Part shown: positions 30,700 to 42,065 of the stretch, in pieces
How positions within the stretch are numbered: the stretch's first letter is position 1
Layout: every line of letters begins with the position of its first letter
DNA from: Symbiodinium natans
Taxonomy: Eukaryota > Sar > Dinophyceae > Suessiales > Symbiodiniaceae
DNA length: 64,000 nt
Assembly (NCBI GenBank): GCA_905221605.1
Contig: CAJNDS010001224.1
Span: forward strand, 771,556-835,555
Reading direction: 5' to 3'
Position numbers and translations under genes: made by a program
The notes under the pieces: model-generated
Seen by the model: only the letters and a program-made list of their open reading frames with translations
The model's database searches: none
Told to the model about the DNA's origin: nothing

Positions 30700-31849
30700 T
30701 AAACCCTAAACCCTAGACCCTAGACCCTAAACCACATCCAGAACTTGGCCGAGGTTGCCTCGAGTCTGCTCGACACCAGTCCAGCACGACAAAGCCAGGG
30801 AGCGCAACAACCCTTTCAAGGGACTGGGGTTTAGGGTTTAGGGTTTAGGGTTTAGGTTTAGGGTTTAGGGTTTAGGGGACTAAAGTCGGGACCCTTGCAA
30901 GGGACCCGAATGTAGGGGCTACTTAGGCATATAGGGACTATGTAAGGTATATTGTGGTTAAAATTAAGGTTATAATATAGAAAAACTAATCCTAAACCCT
31001 AAACTTTGAAGGAAACCCTAAACCCTAAAAGAGTAAGATTAAGGGCTCTTCTATGGGTCCTGCCCTTATATCCCTTCACCTTGATGCGGAAGCACTAGAA
31101 CAGTTGTAGAGTTTAGGGTTAGGGAATCTAAACTCTAAGCCCGAAACCTTCGACCCTATCTAGGCCCTCATCACGAATTCCAGGTAAGGGCTGTTGGCTC
31201 TTCGGCGCAGACAGCGTAGGTGTGCATCAGTCGTCGGTCACCCTTCTGGCAAGAACTGCTGGAAATAATAGGGTTTAGGGTTTAGGGTTTAGGGTTTAGG
31301 GTTTAGGGTTTAGGGCTCAGGGTTTAGGGTCTAGTTTCGACGCTTCGCGACATGTGCGTGCTATTTGCGCAGGGGTCCAAGCTAATCTTGCGGCTCTAAG
31401 GTGGGAACCCCCACAATCCTCAGTGCGAGGGCTGATTGCGGCGGCATTCAGGGTTTAGGGTTTAGGGTTTAGGGCATGATGATTGCCTGAGGTTTTTGGG
31501 GGTGTCGCTTTTCTTTCAGAGGATGCTTTTCGGTGCACAGCTTGCCCTGGGGCAGTTTGCTTGGGGTGGTGGGGGCTCAGGTGGTGATTTCCCTACATGA
31601 TGGTCCTTGTTGGGGTCCCTTACCTCAAGGCGGCCCCTCTTTCTTAGGGTAAAAAATGGATCCGAATCTTGAGACCTGACCAGGTACGAGGCAGCGCGTG
31701 TTCGCTGCCTCAACTCCTCGCACACACCCCTGCCTCTCATGTGCAAGACATCTGTGCATCTGTTCCCAGTGGCTCATGCACGCCGGCCAAACCCCATGCA
31801 CCGCATGAAGGTTGACAGCACCCCCTGCGCAGCGTCATACGTCCGACCC

Positions 31850-31922
31850 CCTAAACCCTAAACCCTAAACCCTAAACCCTAAACCCTAAACCCTAAACCC
31901 TAAACCCTAAACCCTAACCCTA
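31850..31922. repeat. CCCTAAA telomeric tract
   Basis: About ten clean units. Confidence 0.95.
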
Positions 31923-32280
31923 CACCAGCTGCTCAAGCCTAGATTACCCCCCTATCCCCTCGAGTTCTGCAGATATGCGGTCATGGAGGGGGGACTATAT
32001 ACAGGTGATTCCTCCGCTGTGTTTTACAGCTTGTGAAACAGGCCACTGCGCGCCTGGGTAGGGTTTAGGGTTTTTAGGGTTTTTAGGGTTTAGGGTTTAG
32101 GGTTTAGGGTTTAGGGTTTAGGGTTCAGGGTTCAGGGTTCAGGGTTTAGGGTACTGCGCGCGCCTGGGCATGCTGAACCCTGGCGTTCTAGATGAAGTTT
32201 GCTAGCTGGGCAGAGGCAGCATCGAGGATGGCTGTTGCAAAGGGTTTGGGGTTTAGGGTTTAGGGTTTAGGGTTTAGGAA

Positions 32281-32420
32281 GGCGACTCCCATACCCCTGA
32301 ATCAAGGAATATTCCTCAACCCTAAACCCTAAACCTTAAACCCTAAACCCAGTAGGGTTCCTTATGTGGTTTAGGGAACATTCCTGAATTAAGGAGTACT
32401 CAAAGTCTCTCTCTGGGTAT
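32281..32420. mobile_element. Family-C hairpin element with telomeric core
   Basis: GACTCCCATACCCCTGAATC and AGTCTCTCTCTGGG at the ends, arms AAGGAATATTCCT and AACATTCCTGAATTAAGG. A CCCTAAA tract interrupts the centre (32319-32348). Confidence 0.75.
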
Positions 32421-32549
32421 AGCCACGATGCCCCGATGCCCAAACCCCCGTGTCTTTTCAGAGAACTCCGCTGCTTGGCAGGTCACGTCCACAACTTTTC
32501 GTCCGTCCCCCATGCCCTGCCAGGAGCAGGCAGCCTAATAGGGTTTCGG

Positions 32550-32690
32550 GCCTAGGTTTAGGGGTTTAGGGGTTATAGGGGTTTTAGGGGTTATAGGGGT
32601 TATAGGGGTTATAGGGATTATAGGGGTTATAGGGGTTATAGGGTTTAGGGTTTAGGGGTTTAGGGGTTTTAGGGGTTTCGGGTTAGGGTT
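32550..32690. repeat. TTATAGGGG variant satellite
   Basis: Units alternate between TTTAGGGG and TTATAGGGG, a drifted telomere-like array. Confidence 0.85.
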
Positions 32691-33203
32691 CGGGCTTCCT
32701 AGAGACCCCAATACCATGTCTTGGTTGCCCTGCAACCTAGAAGGGTTTACAGGCGATGAACAAAGGAACGGCCGTCAACAACAGGGAAGAACGGTACAAG
32801 TATTGCTGGACATCCCAGAACCCTAATGAACGAACTTGAAGAACAATTCGAGGCTGACGCAACAAAGTAGCTCAATTTTCGTGACTGGCGTGGTGACTAT
32901 TGATGCCCCAACCCCTCAAACCCCCCCCCTCCCTAACTCCCCACACCCTTAACAGGTCTTTATGCGGCTGCTGTACACCGCCGCCCCCACCAATGTCGCC
33001 TGTGACCGGCCCACGCACCAGCAAAAATTCTGAACCCTATGCCCTAAACCCAAGACCCGAAACCCGACACCCTCAACCCGAAACCCTAAACCCCAAACAC
33101 TCTAAGCGAACCCAAGCAAAAACTTCCCACCTCGGGCCTGGGACTCAGGCCAAGCGGGGCATGGCACCCCGCGAGGAGGACCTGCGCGCTTCGCCGTTGA
33201 ACT

Positions 33204-33306
33204 TTGAGGTTCATGGGTAGCTATATTGATAAGTATGGTAACCATACTTACAACCCTATTTAGGGAACCAACAACCCTACTGAAAGTACCCATGAACCCC
33301 CAAGTA
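33204..33306. mobile_element. Family-A hairpin element
   Basis: TTGAGGTTCATGGGTAGCTA to AGTACCCATGAACCCCCAAG; core ATGGTAACCATACTTACAAC. Confidence 0.85.
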
Positions 33307-33654
33307 GGGCTCAGGGAACGTCGGGTCCTTCGAGCCCAAATGGATTTCGGGTTTCGGGTTGTGTTTGCGGTTTCGTGGGTAGGGTTCGGGCAGGGTAGGG
33401 TAGGATTGAGGAATCGAGGAGTAGGTCTGTTTTTGCCAGCCTCCTAGCCACGTAGCGGCGTGGCGACTGGTAGGCAAAAAAAATTGAGGAAATGCGGGCA
33501 ACACTTATGATGAAGGAAACAATGAATAGGTTGTAGGCCTTAGGCATTTTGGCCACCCGCCAAGCAGACCAGCCACGCCGGAAGAGAGCCCAAAAACCCC
33601 TTCTTCTATGAGTACCAGATCTCTGACACCCTGGGCGTTTAGGCTCCTTTTTGC

Positions 33655-33950
33655 CACCTAAACCCTAAACCCCCGAAACCCCGAAACCCCCGAAACCCCC
33701 TAAACCCCCTAAACCCCCCCAACCCCCTAAACCCCTTAAACCCCTTAAACCCCCTAAACCCCCTAAACCGCCTAAACCCCCTCAACCCCCTCAACCCCCT
33801 CAACCCCCTCAACCCCCTAAACCCCCTAAACCCCCTAAACCCCCTAAACCCCCTAAACCCCCTAAACCCCCTAAACGCCCTAAACCCCCTAAACCCCCCA
33901 AACCCTCTAAACCCCCCAAACCCTCCAAACCCCCTAAACCCTGGCCCTAA
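33655..33950. repeat. CCCCCTAAA 9-mer satellite
   Basis: About 300 bp of CCCCCTAAA and CCCCCTCAA units, a lengthened derivative of the telomeric unit. Confidence 0.9.
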
Positions 33951-34079
33951 ACCCTAAATCCTAAAGGTTTGTGGTTACAGGCATGCACTGGGCCACCAAG
34001 ATTGGACCTGGAGCGCTGCGAGCGGAAGGACTGGACACTGCCAGTCGCCTCGGCCAAAGTGTCCAGGTTTAGGGGTTTG

Positions 34080-34228
34080 GGGTTAAGGGTTTGGGTTAGG
34101 GTTTAGGGTTTAGGGTTTAGGGTTTAGGGTTTAGGGTTTAGGGTTTCGGGTTTAGGGTTTAGGGTTTAGGGTTTCGGGTTTCGGGTTTAGGGTTTCGGGT
34201 TTCGGGTTAGGGTTTCGAGTGTCGGGTT
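34080..34228. repeat. TTTAGGG/TTTCGGG telomeric tract
   Basis: Clean TTTAGGG units grade into TTTCGGG units. TTTCGGG variants also occur in aconitase intron 5. Confidence 0.9.
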
Positions 34229-35309
34229 TAGTGGCCATGCACATCTTCTCTGTACCACAGAACCCAATACTTGAAGAATGTAGCTTAAATCCGAATACGG
34301 ATCCTTACATGGTCACTTCTCTAGATTCTGGGTCCTGTTTGGGAACTATACCCTAAATAATAGGGGGCGCCTGATAATAGTAACCCCAAAGCGGACCATA
34401 ACTAAGAGACCACAGAAGTCCAGGTGCACTCCTTCATCATGGGGCATTGGCCTCTTTAGTCCCAGTCAGAAAATTCTAGCCTCTATTTAAATTTCGGGTT
34501 AGACTCTCGCCGCCTTCTGGGCCCAAGAATTTGATTTCTGGAGCTTCTGGCTTCAGGGCGTACTGGGCTGGATCAGGGGTACATCCGGGATTCGGGCTCA
34601 CAGAAATCCAATAAAGGCCTATGCGCCCCAAGCCCGTTGGCCAACCCCGAAACCCTAAACCCTAAGCCTAAGGCCTAAAACCCTCTGGTCTGGGCCTAGT
34701 TGCTTCCAGATTCTTGCCTTCCGCCAACGCTACAACCTCTCTCTCTCCCAGGCATTCGAAACGTTAAGCCTGCGTGGGATGGCACTCGTGGCCAAGCCTA
34801 CACCTACAACCTAAACCCCATAAACCTGAATGCCCTAAACCCTAAACCCGAGACAAAACCCTACAACCTAAACCCCATAAGCCCTAAACCCTAAACCCCA
34901 TAAACCCTGACTCCACCCCAGGGCTCGAGCTGGCCGCAGTGGCAAGTCCGCCGGGGGTGCCTTGCTTGGCTTCGGATTTGGGACTCAGCGTTTCAGGCTT
35001 GGGTTTAGAGACTTGTCGACGTTCAGAGCCCACATTCTTGAGTTTAGCACCCAATTCAGTGATGTTCCGACAGCCCTGCTCATACGCACCCCTGAACCTC
35101 CAAGTACTTGGGGGGGGGGGGGGGGCTCGAAGAGTATCTCATAAGGTACTCCTGAACCCTAAGCCCTAAATCCTAAACTAAACCCTACACCCTAAACCCT
35201 AAAGGAGGCGAGCGGCGCTGATGCCGAAGCCGTTGCCGGTGGCCGGGCGGGAGGCCGGTCGCGAGTCCGGGCCTAATATGGGGGGCCTTAATAATTAAGA
35301 AGGAGGCTT

Positions 35310-35427
35310 TAGGGGTTTAGGGTTTAGGGGTTTAGGGTTTAGGGTTTAGGGTTTAGGGTTTAGGGTTTAGGGTTTAGGGTTTAGGGTTTAGGGTTTAGGG
35401 TTTAGGGTTTAGGGTTTAGGGTTTAGG
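35310..35427. repeat. TTTAGGG telomeric tract
   Basis: About sixteen nearly perfect units, one of the longest uninterrupted tracts in the window. Confidence 0.95.
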
Positions 35428-35658
35428 GACCAAAAAGGGAAGAGTAACCATCCCGACCCCTTTTTTATTAACTTTTTAACGCCCGAAAGCCAGGCGAGGG
35501 CTGAGTGTCTCCAGGTACTCTGCGGAACTACAGCTGCCGCTTGACCTTAGGGTCTAGGGCTTAGGGTTTTTTTTCCGGGCTCTTTTGAGGGCTGAATGGG
35601 AAGATCCACCGATAGCTCCGGGATGTACTGTTGAAGGGCCACGTGAAGCCTTTACGCC

Positions 35659-35748
35659 CCCAGGGACTCCAATACCCCCTAATTGCGGAATAGTCCTCGA
35701 AGTCTAAGAGGGATCTTCCTCAATCAAGGGTTGTTGGAGTCTCTGGGC
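35659..35748. mobile_element. Family-C hairpin element
   Basis: CCAGGGACTCCAATACCCCC to GGGTTGTTGGAGTCTCTGGG. Short form with no telomeric insert. Confidence 0.8.
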
Positions 35749-35847
35749 CCCTCCACGACTATGAAAGTATGGGCTTAGGGTTTGGGTTTGAAGGCTTGGG
35801 GTTTGGGGGGGCTGAGACTTCGAAACAAAGCTGAGGGGTTAGGGCTT

Positions 35848-36020
35848 CTGAGGTTGCCCAGCAAGCTGCCATCTCTTGCTTCAAGAGGCTTAGAAGGGAA
35901 CCCTAAACCCTAAACCCTAAACCCTAAACACCCTAAAAACCCTAAACCCTAAACCCTAAACCCTAAACCGAACCTAAGTCCCCCGAAAAGGGAATAAGGG
36001 CACCACTGGGCATCCTAGGT
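35848..36020. mobile_element. Family-1 element with telomeric core
   Basis: GAGGTTGCCCAGCAAGCTGC at the left and CACCACTGGGCATCCTAGG at the right. CCCTAAA repeat fills 35899-35968. Confidence 0.75.
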
Positions 36021-36044
36021 TTAAGGTTTATGGGTTGAGGGTCT

Positions 36045-36174
36045 CACTCGGAGGTTCTTTTGGCTAATTAGTTAGAAGAAGGGTTCTAAGTTATAAGTGT
36101 GGTAACTCTGCTTCTCACCCCATTTAGGGTTCTTAAACCCTCCTTAGAAAGGCTACCCATGAACCTCCGAGTGA
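36045..36174. mobile_element. Family-A hairpin element
   Basis: CACTCGGAGGTTCTTTTGGC to ACCCATGAACCTCCGAGTG. Confidence 0.8.
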
Positions 36175-36554
36175 GGGGGCATGTGCCTATCTGAAACACT
36201 ATGCCTTCCACCGCAAGAGGGCACGTCTCGACTTACAATGATGGTGGCTGCGCACAGCTCCTAAACACTACACCTAAACGCCAAACCCTAAACCCTTAAA
36301 CCCTAAACCTAAACCCTATTCCTTCATGACGGGTTTTGGGCTTCTGCGCTTGCCATCCGAGCAGCGTGAGTAGGGCTGTTGAACGCCCATGTAACCTCGG
36401 TTTAGGGTTTAGGGTTTAGGCCGATTCCGTCAAGCAAATGCCCCAAACCCCTACTTGGAGGGTCGGAGGACTTAGTAAGTAGTTACCCTAAACCCTCAAC
36501 CCTAAACCCGTTCTCTAATAGCGTTATAAGTAGGATAACTCCAACTAGGGTCCC

Positions 36555-36672
36555 TTTTAAGGTACTCCCTTAAGCCAGGGGACTTCAGGATGTCCCCTTC
36601 CACATGTAGGATTTTGTCCTTATATGGTGTAAGGAATATTCCGCAACTAAGGGGTATTGGAATTCTCTGGGG
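36555..36672. mobile_element. Family-C element, right half clear
   Basis: The right half AAGGAATATTCCGCAACTAA then GGGGTATTGGAATTCTCTGG matches family C. The left half is not recognisable. Confidence 0.5.
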
Positions 36673-37239
36673 ATATGATATGGGCCGTGAAATAATAGGG
36701 GACCCTGATATACCCCTTAGAAACCCAAAACCCAAAACCCTAAACCCCAAACCGAGACTTCCGGTCCCTCTAAAGAAGGTAAGGGTCCATATTTCGAGTG
36801 GTTCTACCTTGGACCCTTAAGGTTGTACCCTTGGGTTTTGGGGTCCCTTTTTAAGGATCCCCAAGGGTAAAGGGGCGTATACTACGAGTCTGCATTCCTT
36901 GAACACTGAAGAACCTTGTAACTACCCTAAGACCAAGTCCTGGGACGCGGGCTTAGTTCTTCGGAGGGAACTTGGGAATTCAGTACCATCTCTTGTCCCT
37001 TTCAAGGGCTTTCAAGGAGGCATCGAAGGTTAACTCGCTACCAAGAACCAGCAAGTTTAGGGCTTCTTGGAACCAACACGCCCGACGGCATTCGGGCATG
37101 CAGAATTTCTGTTGGGATGGGAAGCTTGGAGCCATGGTATTGAGCCAGACAACATGGCTCCGCATCAAGATTCGTGCCTCACCTTCACAACGCGTCAGCT
37201 CGCACGGGGTTCTGGCGACTTCACACGGAAGATGCTGAG

Positions 37240-37346
37240 TGGAGGTTTGGGTAAGCACAAGTAGGGCGAAGAGTATGGGGGCTACATTTACAACCTGTTT
37301 CGGGCACAAACAACCCAACTTACACCTACCCACGAACCTCCAAGTA
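37240..37346. mobile_element. Family-A hairpin element
   Basis: TGGAGGTTTGGGTAAGC to CTACCCACGAACCTCCAAGT. Confidence 0.75.
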
Positions 37347-37380
37347 TGGTTTCCTCACAACTGCAGCCTGGGCTTCAGAA

Positions 37381-37469
37381 GCTCCCCAAGGAGCTCCAAT
37401 ACCCCTCAATTAAGCAATTTACCCTTGAGTCATACTAAGGATCTCTGTATAGTTTAAGGAAATACTCCA
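37381..37469. mobile_element. Family-C element truncated by telomeric repeat
   Basis: CCCCAAGGAGCTCCAATACC through TAGTTTAAGGAAATACTCC. The right arm is then replaced by CCCTAAA repeat (37470-37502). Confidence 0.65.
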
Positions 37470-37779
37470 AACCCTAAACCCTAAACCCCAAACCCTAAAC
37501 CCCACAGGGGTACATTTGGCTTCATAGGCTCCTGAGCTCCCTGCGTCTAGACATCTCAACGAAGGGCGATGGAACGCCGGCTGCTTGGTGGTAACCTGGT
37601 AGGGAGTAGGGTTTAGGGCTTAGGGCTTAGGGCTTAGGGTGTAGGGTTTAGGGTTTAGGTTTTGGGTTTAGGGTTTAGGGTTTAGGGTTTAGGGTTTAGG
37701 CTTTAGGGTTTAGGGCTAGGGTTTGGGGTTTAGGGTCTGGGGTGGGCTTAGGGTTCCATGCCTTGAGGGGCTTGGGGTT

Positions 37780-37912
37780 CTAGGGAAAAATCAACAATAA
37801 AAAAACATATATATGTATACATATATATATATATGTTCTTACTTATTAAGGGTAATATGGGGGATAATACTTTTTGTTCTTGTGGGGTTCTTAAGCAAAT
37901 AGTAGCTTAGCA
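37780..37912. mobile_element. Family-D element, partial
   Basis: The right end GTGGGGTTCTTAAGCAAATA is clear. The left is replaced by an ATATATGTATAC microsatellite. Confidence 0.6.
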
Positions 37913-38663
37913 TTGGGTTTTGTAGCTTCATCCATGGGCATCCCAATCGATGGGGCTCCCAGGGGTGAAAACGGTGCGGGATGCAGTACTATAGAGGTCT
38001 TCAGGGTTCTTGTCGTTTCAATATACAGGGATCATAAGGGAACAATATGAGCACTTCATCCGACCCCTGTGCTATTCATCTAAGGGCCTTCCTCCTAAAC
38101 CCTAAACCCTAAACCCTAAACCCTAAACCCTAAACCCTAAACCCTAAACCCCCATAAACCGCCACCAAATTTTTGCACCAGGCATGGCTGGGTTGTGCTT
38201 TAAAGCCTTTAAAGCTATTTGTAAAAATAGGTTCCCTATAAGGAAAGAGAGGACAAAATGTCCCAAAGCACAACCCAGATTGGGTAGATCATCTGGGGGT
38301 TTACGACAATAAGGGACCCCAAATATAGACCCCCCAAATACTAGGATCCCCTTTTAATAAGAACCCCACTAAGGTACCCCTGGTATCGTAAAACCTCCAC
38401 ATGGAGCCTGCAACAGTGGCTCCCGCTAACCCTGCTTCCCTGAATCCCTTTGGCTTGGCCTCGGAAGGTTTAAGAGATTTTAGGGTTTAGGGTTTAGGGT
38501 TTAGGGTTTAGGGTTTGGGGTCCAGGGTTTAGGGTTTGGGGTCTAGGGTTTAGGGTTTGGAAGTTAGATTTGTAGGGTTTAGGGCTTAGGGTCGTCATAG
38601 GGCCATGCCAATCTCTCTGTGTCCTTTCCACGTTTGTCGGAGGCCTGGGGTTTAGGGGTTTAG

Positions 38664-38814
38664 GTTGGGATGTTCTCCCCTTATACTAACAGTCCTTACC
38701 CTAAACCCTAAGCCCTAAGCCCTAAGCCCTAAGCCCTAAACCCGAAACCCTAAGTAGTACCCCCGATTATAATCCCTAAAGAATGGAGCTGTTCGTAGAA
38801 GGGGGAGCATGCCA
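38664..38814. mobile_element. Family-B element with telomeric core
   Basis: Left arm TTGGGATGTTCTCCCCTTAT, ACTAACAGTCCTTA; right arm ATAATCCCTAAAGAATGGAG, GAAGGGGGAGCATGCC. The hairpin centre present in other members is replaced by CCCTAAA/CCCTAAG repeat (38698-38757). Confidence 0.8.
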
Positions 38815-38879
38815 AAGGTTTCGGGTTGGCCCCCGGCTTCTTCCAATGGCACACCAGGAGTTGTTGAAGAACTCCTGGA

Positions 38880-39003
38880 CTGGAAGCCATTTTTTGGCTT
38901 GGTGAGTCTTTTTAAAGAGGGTTCTTATGAAAACCCTCTTTTTGACTTAGTGAGTCTTTTAAAGAGGGTTTATGATTAAAAAACATCTTTTGGCTTAGTG
39001 AGC
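38880..39003. repeat. Triplicated 50-60 bp unit
   Basis: TTTTGGCTTGGTGAGTCTTT, TTTTGACTTAGTGAGTCTTT and TTTTGGCTTAGTGAGC mark three imperfect direct copies separated by AAAGAGGGTT. Confidence 0.7.
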
Positions 39004-39674
39004 CTACTTAGTATGAACCCGCCTTACTAACCCTACTTACGACGTCAGAAGGGCTTCCAGGGAGGCTCGAGGGGTTTAAGGGTTTAAGCTTGAGGGGTCT
39101 GAGGCTGGACCAGGCGCAGCAGAGGGGGAGAGGGGAGGGGGGTGGGGGCAGCAAACAACAACTAAAAGCCCTTAACACCCCAAGGAATAGATCTTCGACC
39201 ACAATACACTAAGGCGCCCTTTTGATGGTTTAAGGGGCCTTCCATCATTGAGGGGTCTTGGGCTTTCTGGGAATAACAAAAAAAGCAAGCAAACACAGGG
39301 TAAGGAGACGACTCATTGCACAGACCAATGCTTCCCACCCAGTGGGAAAACTCGAAACTTGGAGGTACCCAGAGTTTAGGGTGTAGGCCGGCATTGTGGA
39401 ATATGCCTTACACTATCTAGCATCCCATTATGAACTGAGGCACGTTCCGTTAATTAAAGGGCACTGGGCTCCCTGCGTACCTGGTGCCCCAGTTTGGGAC
39501 ACGTGCTTAGGTTGTAGGATTTAAATGTTGAAGCACAATTTGTTTTGCCGCATATATATATATATATATCCTATGGTAACTCAACGTTTAAGCGCCCAGA
39601 CGTGCAAGGACTCAGCCCTGCCAATGGTACTTCCCTGAGGAGTATGGCATGCACAAACCTGCGACTGGACCGCT

Positions 39675-39778
39675 CTCCGACCCTGAGCCCTAAACCCTAA
39701 GCCCTAAGCCCTAAGCCCTAAGCCCTAAGCCCTAAACCCTAAACCCTAAACCCTAAACCCCTAAACCCCTGAACCCTA
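39675..39778. repeat. CCCTAAG/CCCTAAA tract
   Basis: A run of CCCTAAG units followed by CCCTAAA units, showing local homogenisation of a variant. Confidence 0.9.
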
Positions 39779-39843
39779 AGCCTCAAACATCAGACTCCTT
39801 GGGATTCCCGGGCGGCTCCAGGTGGCTGCCTCGGATTGGCGGG

Positions 39844-39965
39844 TGGGTTTAGGGTTTAGGGTTTAGGGTTTAGGGTTTAGGGTTTAGGGTTTAGGGTTTA
39901 GGGTTTAGGGTTTAGGGCTTAGGGTTTAGGGTTTGGGGCATGGGGTTTGGGGTTTAGGGTTTAGG
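39844..39965. repeat. TTTAGGG telomeric tract
   Basis: About ten clean units followed by TTTGGGG variants. Confidence 0.95.
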
Positions 39966-39967
39966 CC

Positions 39968-40076
39968 GCTTGGGAGCCCTTTGTTAACTTCGTAAGTCTA
40001 CTTACTATCCCACCTATGACAATCACTAGAGCCCAACTTTCTAACCCTGCTTACTAAGTTTAAAAGGGCTTGCAAG
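39968..40076. mobile_element. Family-E hairpin element
   Basis: CTTGGGAGCCCTTTGTTAAC to AAGTTTAAAAGGGCTTGCAAG. Confidence 0.65.
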
Positions 40077-40712
40077 TGATGGCGGGGGGGGAAAGGGGAA
40101 GGTTGGGTTCGGGTTGCCTAAACCCTCTCTCTCTCTCTCTCACAGGCGCTCGGTTGCCTAAACCCTTTTTGCATCCGGGCTATGAAGTCCTGGCCGGAAG
40201 TAGCAGACTCTCAAGAGGCAACCCTGAACCCTAAAACCCCCAGGCTAAGTTGCGGGCGGCTCAGGTGTGCCCCGCAGGATTTGGCGGTAGCGGAGGCGAG
40301 GGCAAAACGACTATCAACCAAAACCGAGCAAGTCCGCACATGTTCAGATGCGATTCCTGCAAGTACAGTAGCTGCGTGTGCACTAAGCCGCAAACTCCCA
40401 CCAGGGCGTGCATCAAATCAAGCGTTCGGCCCCTCCCGGCTAAAGCCTTCCCCATGGTAAGGAATTGACCTTCAAAGATATGGCCCTTAATCCTGACCCC
40501 AAAAACCCTTTTTTGCTAAACCCTAAACTGACCTCAACCCTAAACCCTGAACGCCCCTAAACCCTTTACCCTTAACCGCCCTGAACTCGAAACCCTAAAC
40601 CACTATGAGAACAAGGAAAATAACTGACCTCTCCAAATACCAAGGAATAAAAAAATGTAAGCTTATTGTTTCGACCAAATAATGGACACCCCAAAAAAGT
40701 TTGAAGTTCAGC

Positions 40713-40830
40713 TACCCAAAGAGCCCACTACCCCTTCATTGAAGAATATACCCTTAGATCATACTCAGGATCCCTATATAGCCTAAGGGAAATATTCCTG
40801 AATTAAGGGGTATATTGGGCTTTCTGGATA
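40713..40830. mobile_element. Family-C hairpin element
   Basis: ACCCAAAGAGCCCACTACCC to GGGTATATTGGGCTTTCTGG; arms GAAGAATATACCCTTAG and AATATTCCTGAATTAAGG. Complete, with no telomeric insert. Confidence 0.85.
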
Positions 40831-41029
40831 CTGTCAAAGTAGCCCTTTACCCTAAACCCTAAAATGAGAACAAGGCCAAAGCGCCCCTGGAGGGAATGAG
40901 GTACCCTACAGAATCCCTTAAAGAGTATGTATATATATATATATGTATATAGGGGGGATATGGGGTACCGCGTTCCCTCAATCCCTAAACCCTAAACCCT
41001 AAACCCTAGAGCCAGCCAATAGAAGGCCC

Positions 41030-41113
41030 CAGCGGCGTCGGAGGGTCGGGTGCGTGTTCAGCGCGTGGCTTGGATGGTCCTTGGCCTCCTTGGAGATGAC
41101 TTCGGACCAGAGC
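41030..41113 (-). CDS. Candidate exon of an unrecognised gene
   Basis: After CCTGTTTTGCAG|GCTC, a strong pyrimidine-rich acceptor, the frame reads LWSEVISKEAKDHPSHALNT, then HPTLRRRWG. Charged and plausible as coding. The downstream border runs into CCCTAAA repeat. Function unknown. Confidence 0.45.
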
Positions 41114-41372
41114 CTGCAAAACAGGGTTTAGGGTTTAGGGTTTCGGGTTTAGGGTTTAGGGAGGTGGAGAAAAGGGATTCGGCCGGGTTCCTGCGTGGTA
41201 CTTTGCGTAGGGCTGTAAAAGGTGCCAAGTTCCAAAACTCCTACGAAAGAGCCACTGCATCTGCCGCCCCGGCACTTGCCCTGCATTGCAGGGGATAGAC
41301 TTTTTGCCACGCCATACCTCAGCACAACCAGCATGTTGGAGAGCCCCAGAGAGCCCAACAAGTCTTCGTTAC

Positions 41373-41499
41373 CCAGAGAGCCCTTGAGACCCCTAGCCCC
41401 ATACCCCTTAAGTCAGGATATACACCTTAAACGAGTAAGGGTCCCTTGCACATGGGGCATATTTCCATAATTAAGGGGTTTTGGGCTCTCTGCGTACCC
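41373..41499. mobile_element. Family-C hairpin element
   Basis: ACCCAGAGAGCCCTTGAGAC through GGGTTTTGGGCTCTCTGCG, with AAGTCAGGATATACACC and ATTTCCATAATTAAGG arms. A partial extra left end lies just upstream (41343-41360). Confidence 0.8.
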
Positions 41500-41978
41500 T
41501 GAATGAAGAACTTGGCCTATGGACTAGCATGCATGGTGGTAGCCAGGCGGCATGCTGGCCGGGAATGGCAGAGGCGCGGCAAAGGCGCCAGGGACGACGT
41601 GGGGGCCCGGAGCAGCAAGCGGCTGCGGTGCAAACCCGAGGGGCCCACAGGAGCTTCTGCACAACTTCCCTTGGCTGCACTTAGTAGGGTAGCTATAAAT
41701 TATGTTTTAGCTGCGTTATTAAGAAACCCAATAAACCCAAAAAAGGCTAAGGATCTAAAGTTACAGTAAAGCACCACAGAGATCCTTAACCCTACAAACC
41801 CTAACCTTTTGCAACTGGAAACCCTAAACCCTAAACCCTAAACCCTAAACCCTAAACCCTAAACCCTAAACCCTAAACCCTAAACCCTAAACCCTCAACT
41901 CAACCCTTACACCCAATGATTCCGACGCACGGCTGCTCTGCTTCGGGCCCCGGGCTTTCGGAGCACTTGGCATCAGGG

Positions 41979-42065
41979 TTGGGACGTTCCCCTTCTCCTA
42001 ACAGCCCTTAAGACCCCGATTCTAATCCCTGTTAAGGACTGATAGTATAAGGGGGAAGATCCCAA
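41979..42065. mobile_element. Family-B hairpin element, short
   Basis: TTGGGACGTTCCCCTTCTCC to GTATAAGGGGGAAGATCCCAA. Confidence 0.8.

Larger units (their letters stand above)
28601..41029. other. Intergenic repeat landscape with a few possible exons
   Basis: Dense telomeric tracts and hairpin elements (listed). Weak coding candidates on the minus strand are 31190-31260 (CQKGDRRLMHTYAVCAEEP), 32180-32232 (FATAILDAASAQLANFI then a stop), 34010-34055 (ATGSVQSFRSQRS before a family-1 start) and 35205-35275 (GNGFGISAARL). A plus-strand candidate is 40280-40420 (DLAVAEARAKRLSTKTEQVR). The 36980-37240 region has overlapping open frames in both strands without a recognisable domain. None is strong enough for its own entry. 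Confidence 0.4.

Noticed and set aside
38885-38905. Another spliced-leader relict (AGCCATTTTTTGGCTT)
   Set aside because: Two extra T residues, no CTCAAG, no gene downstream, and it is one of three copies of a local repeat.
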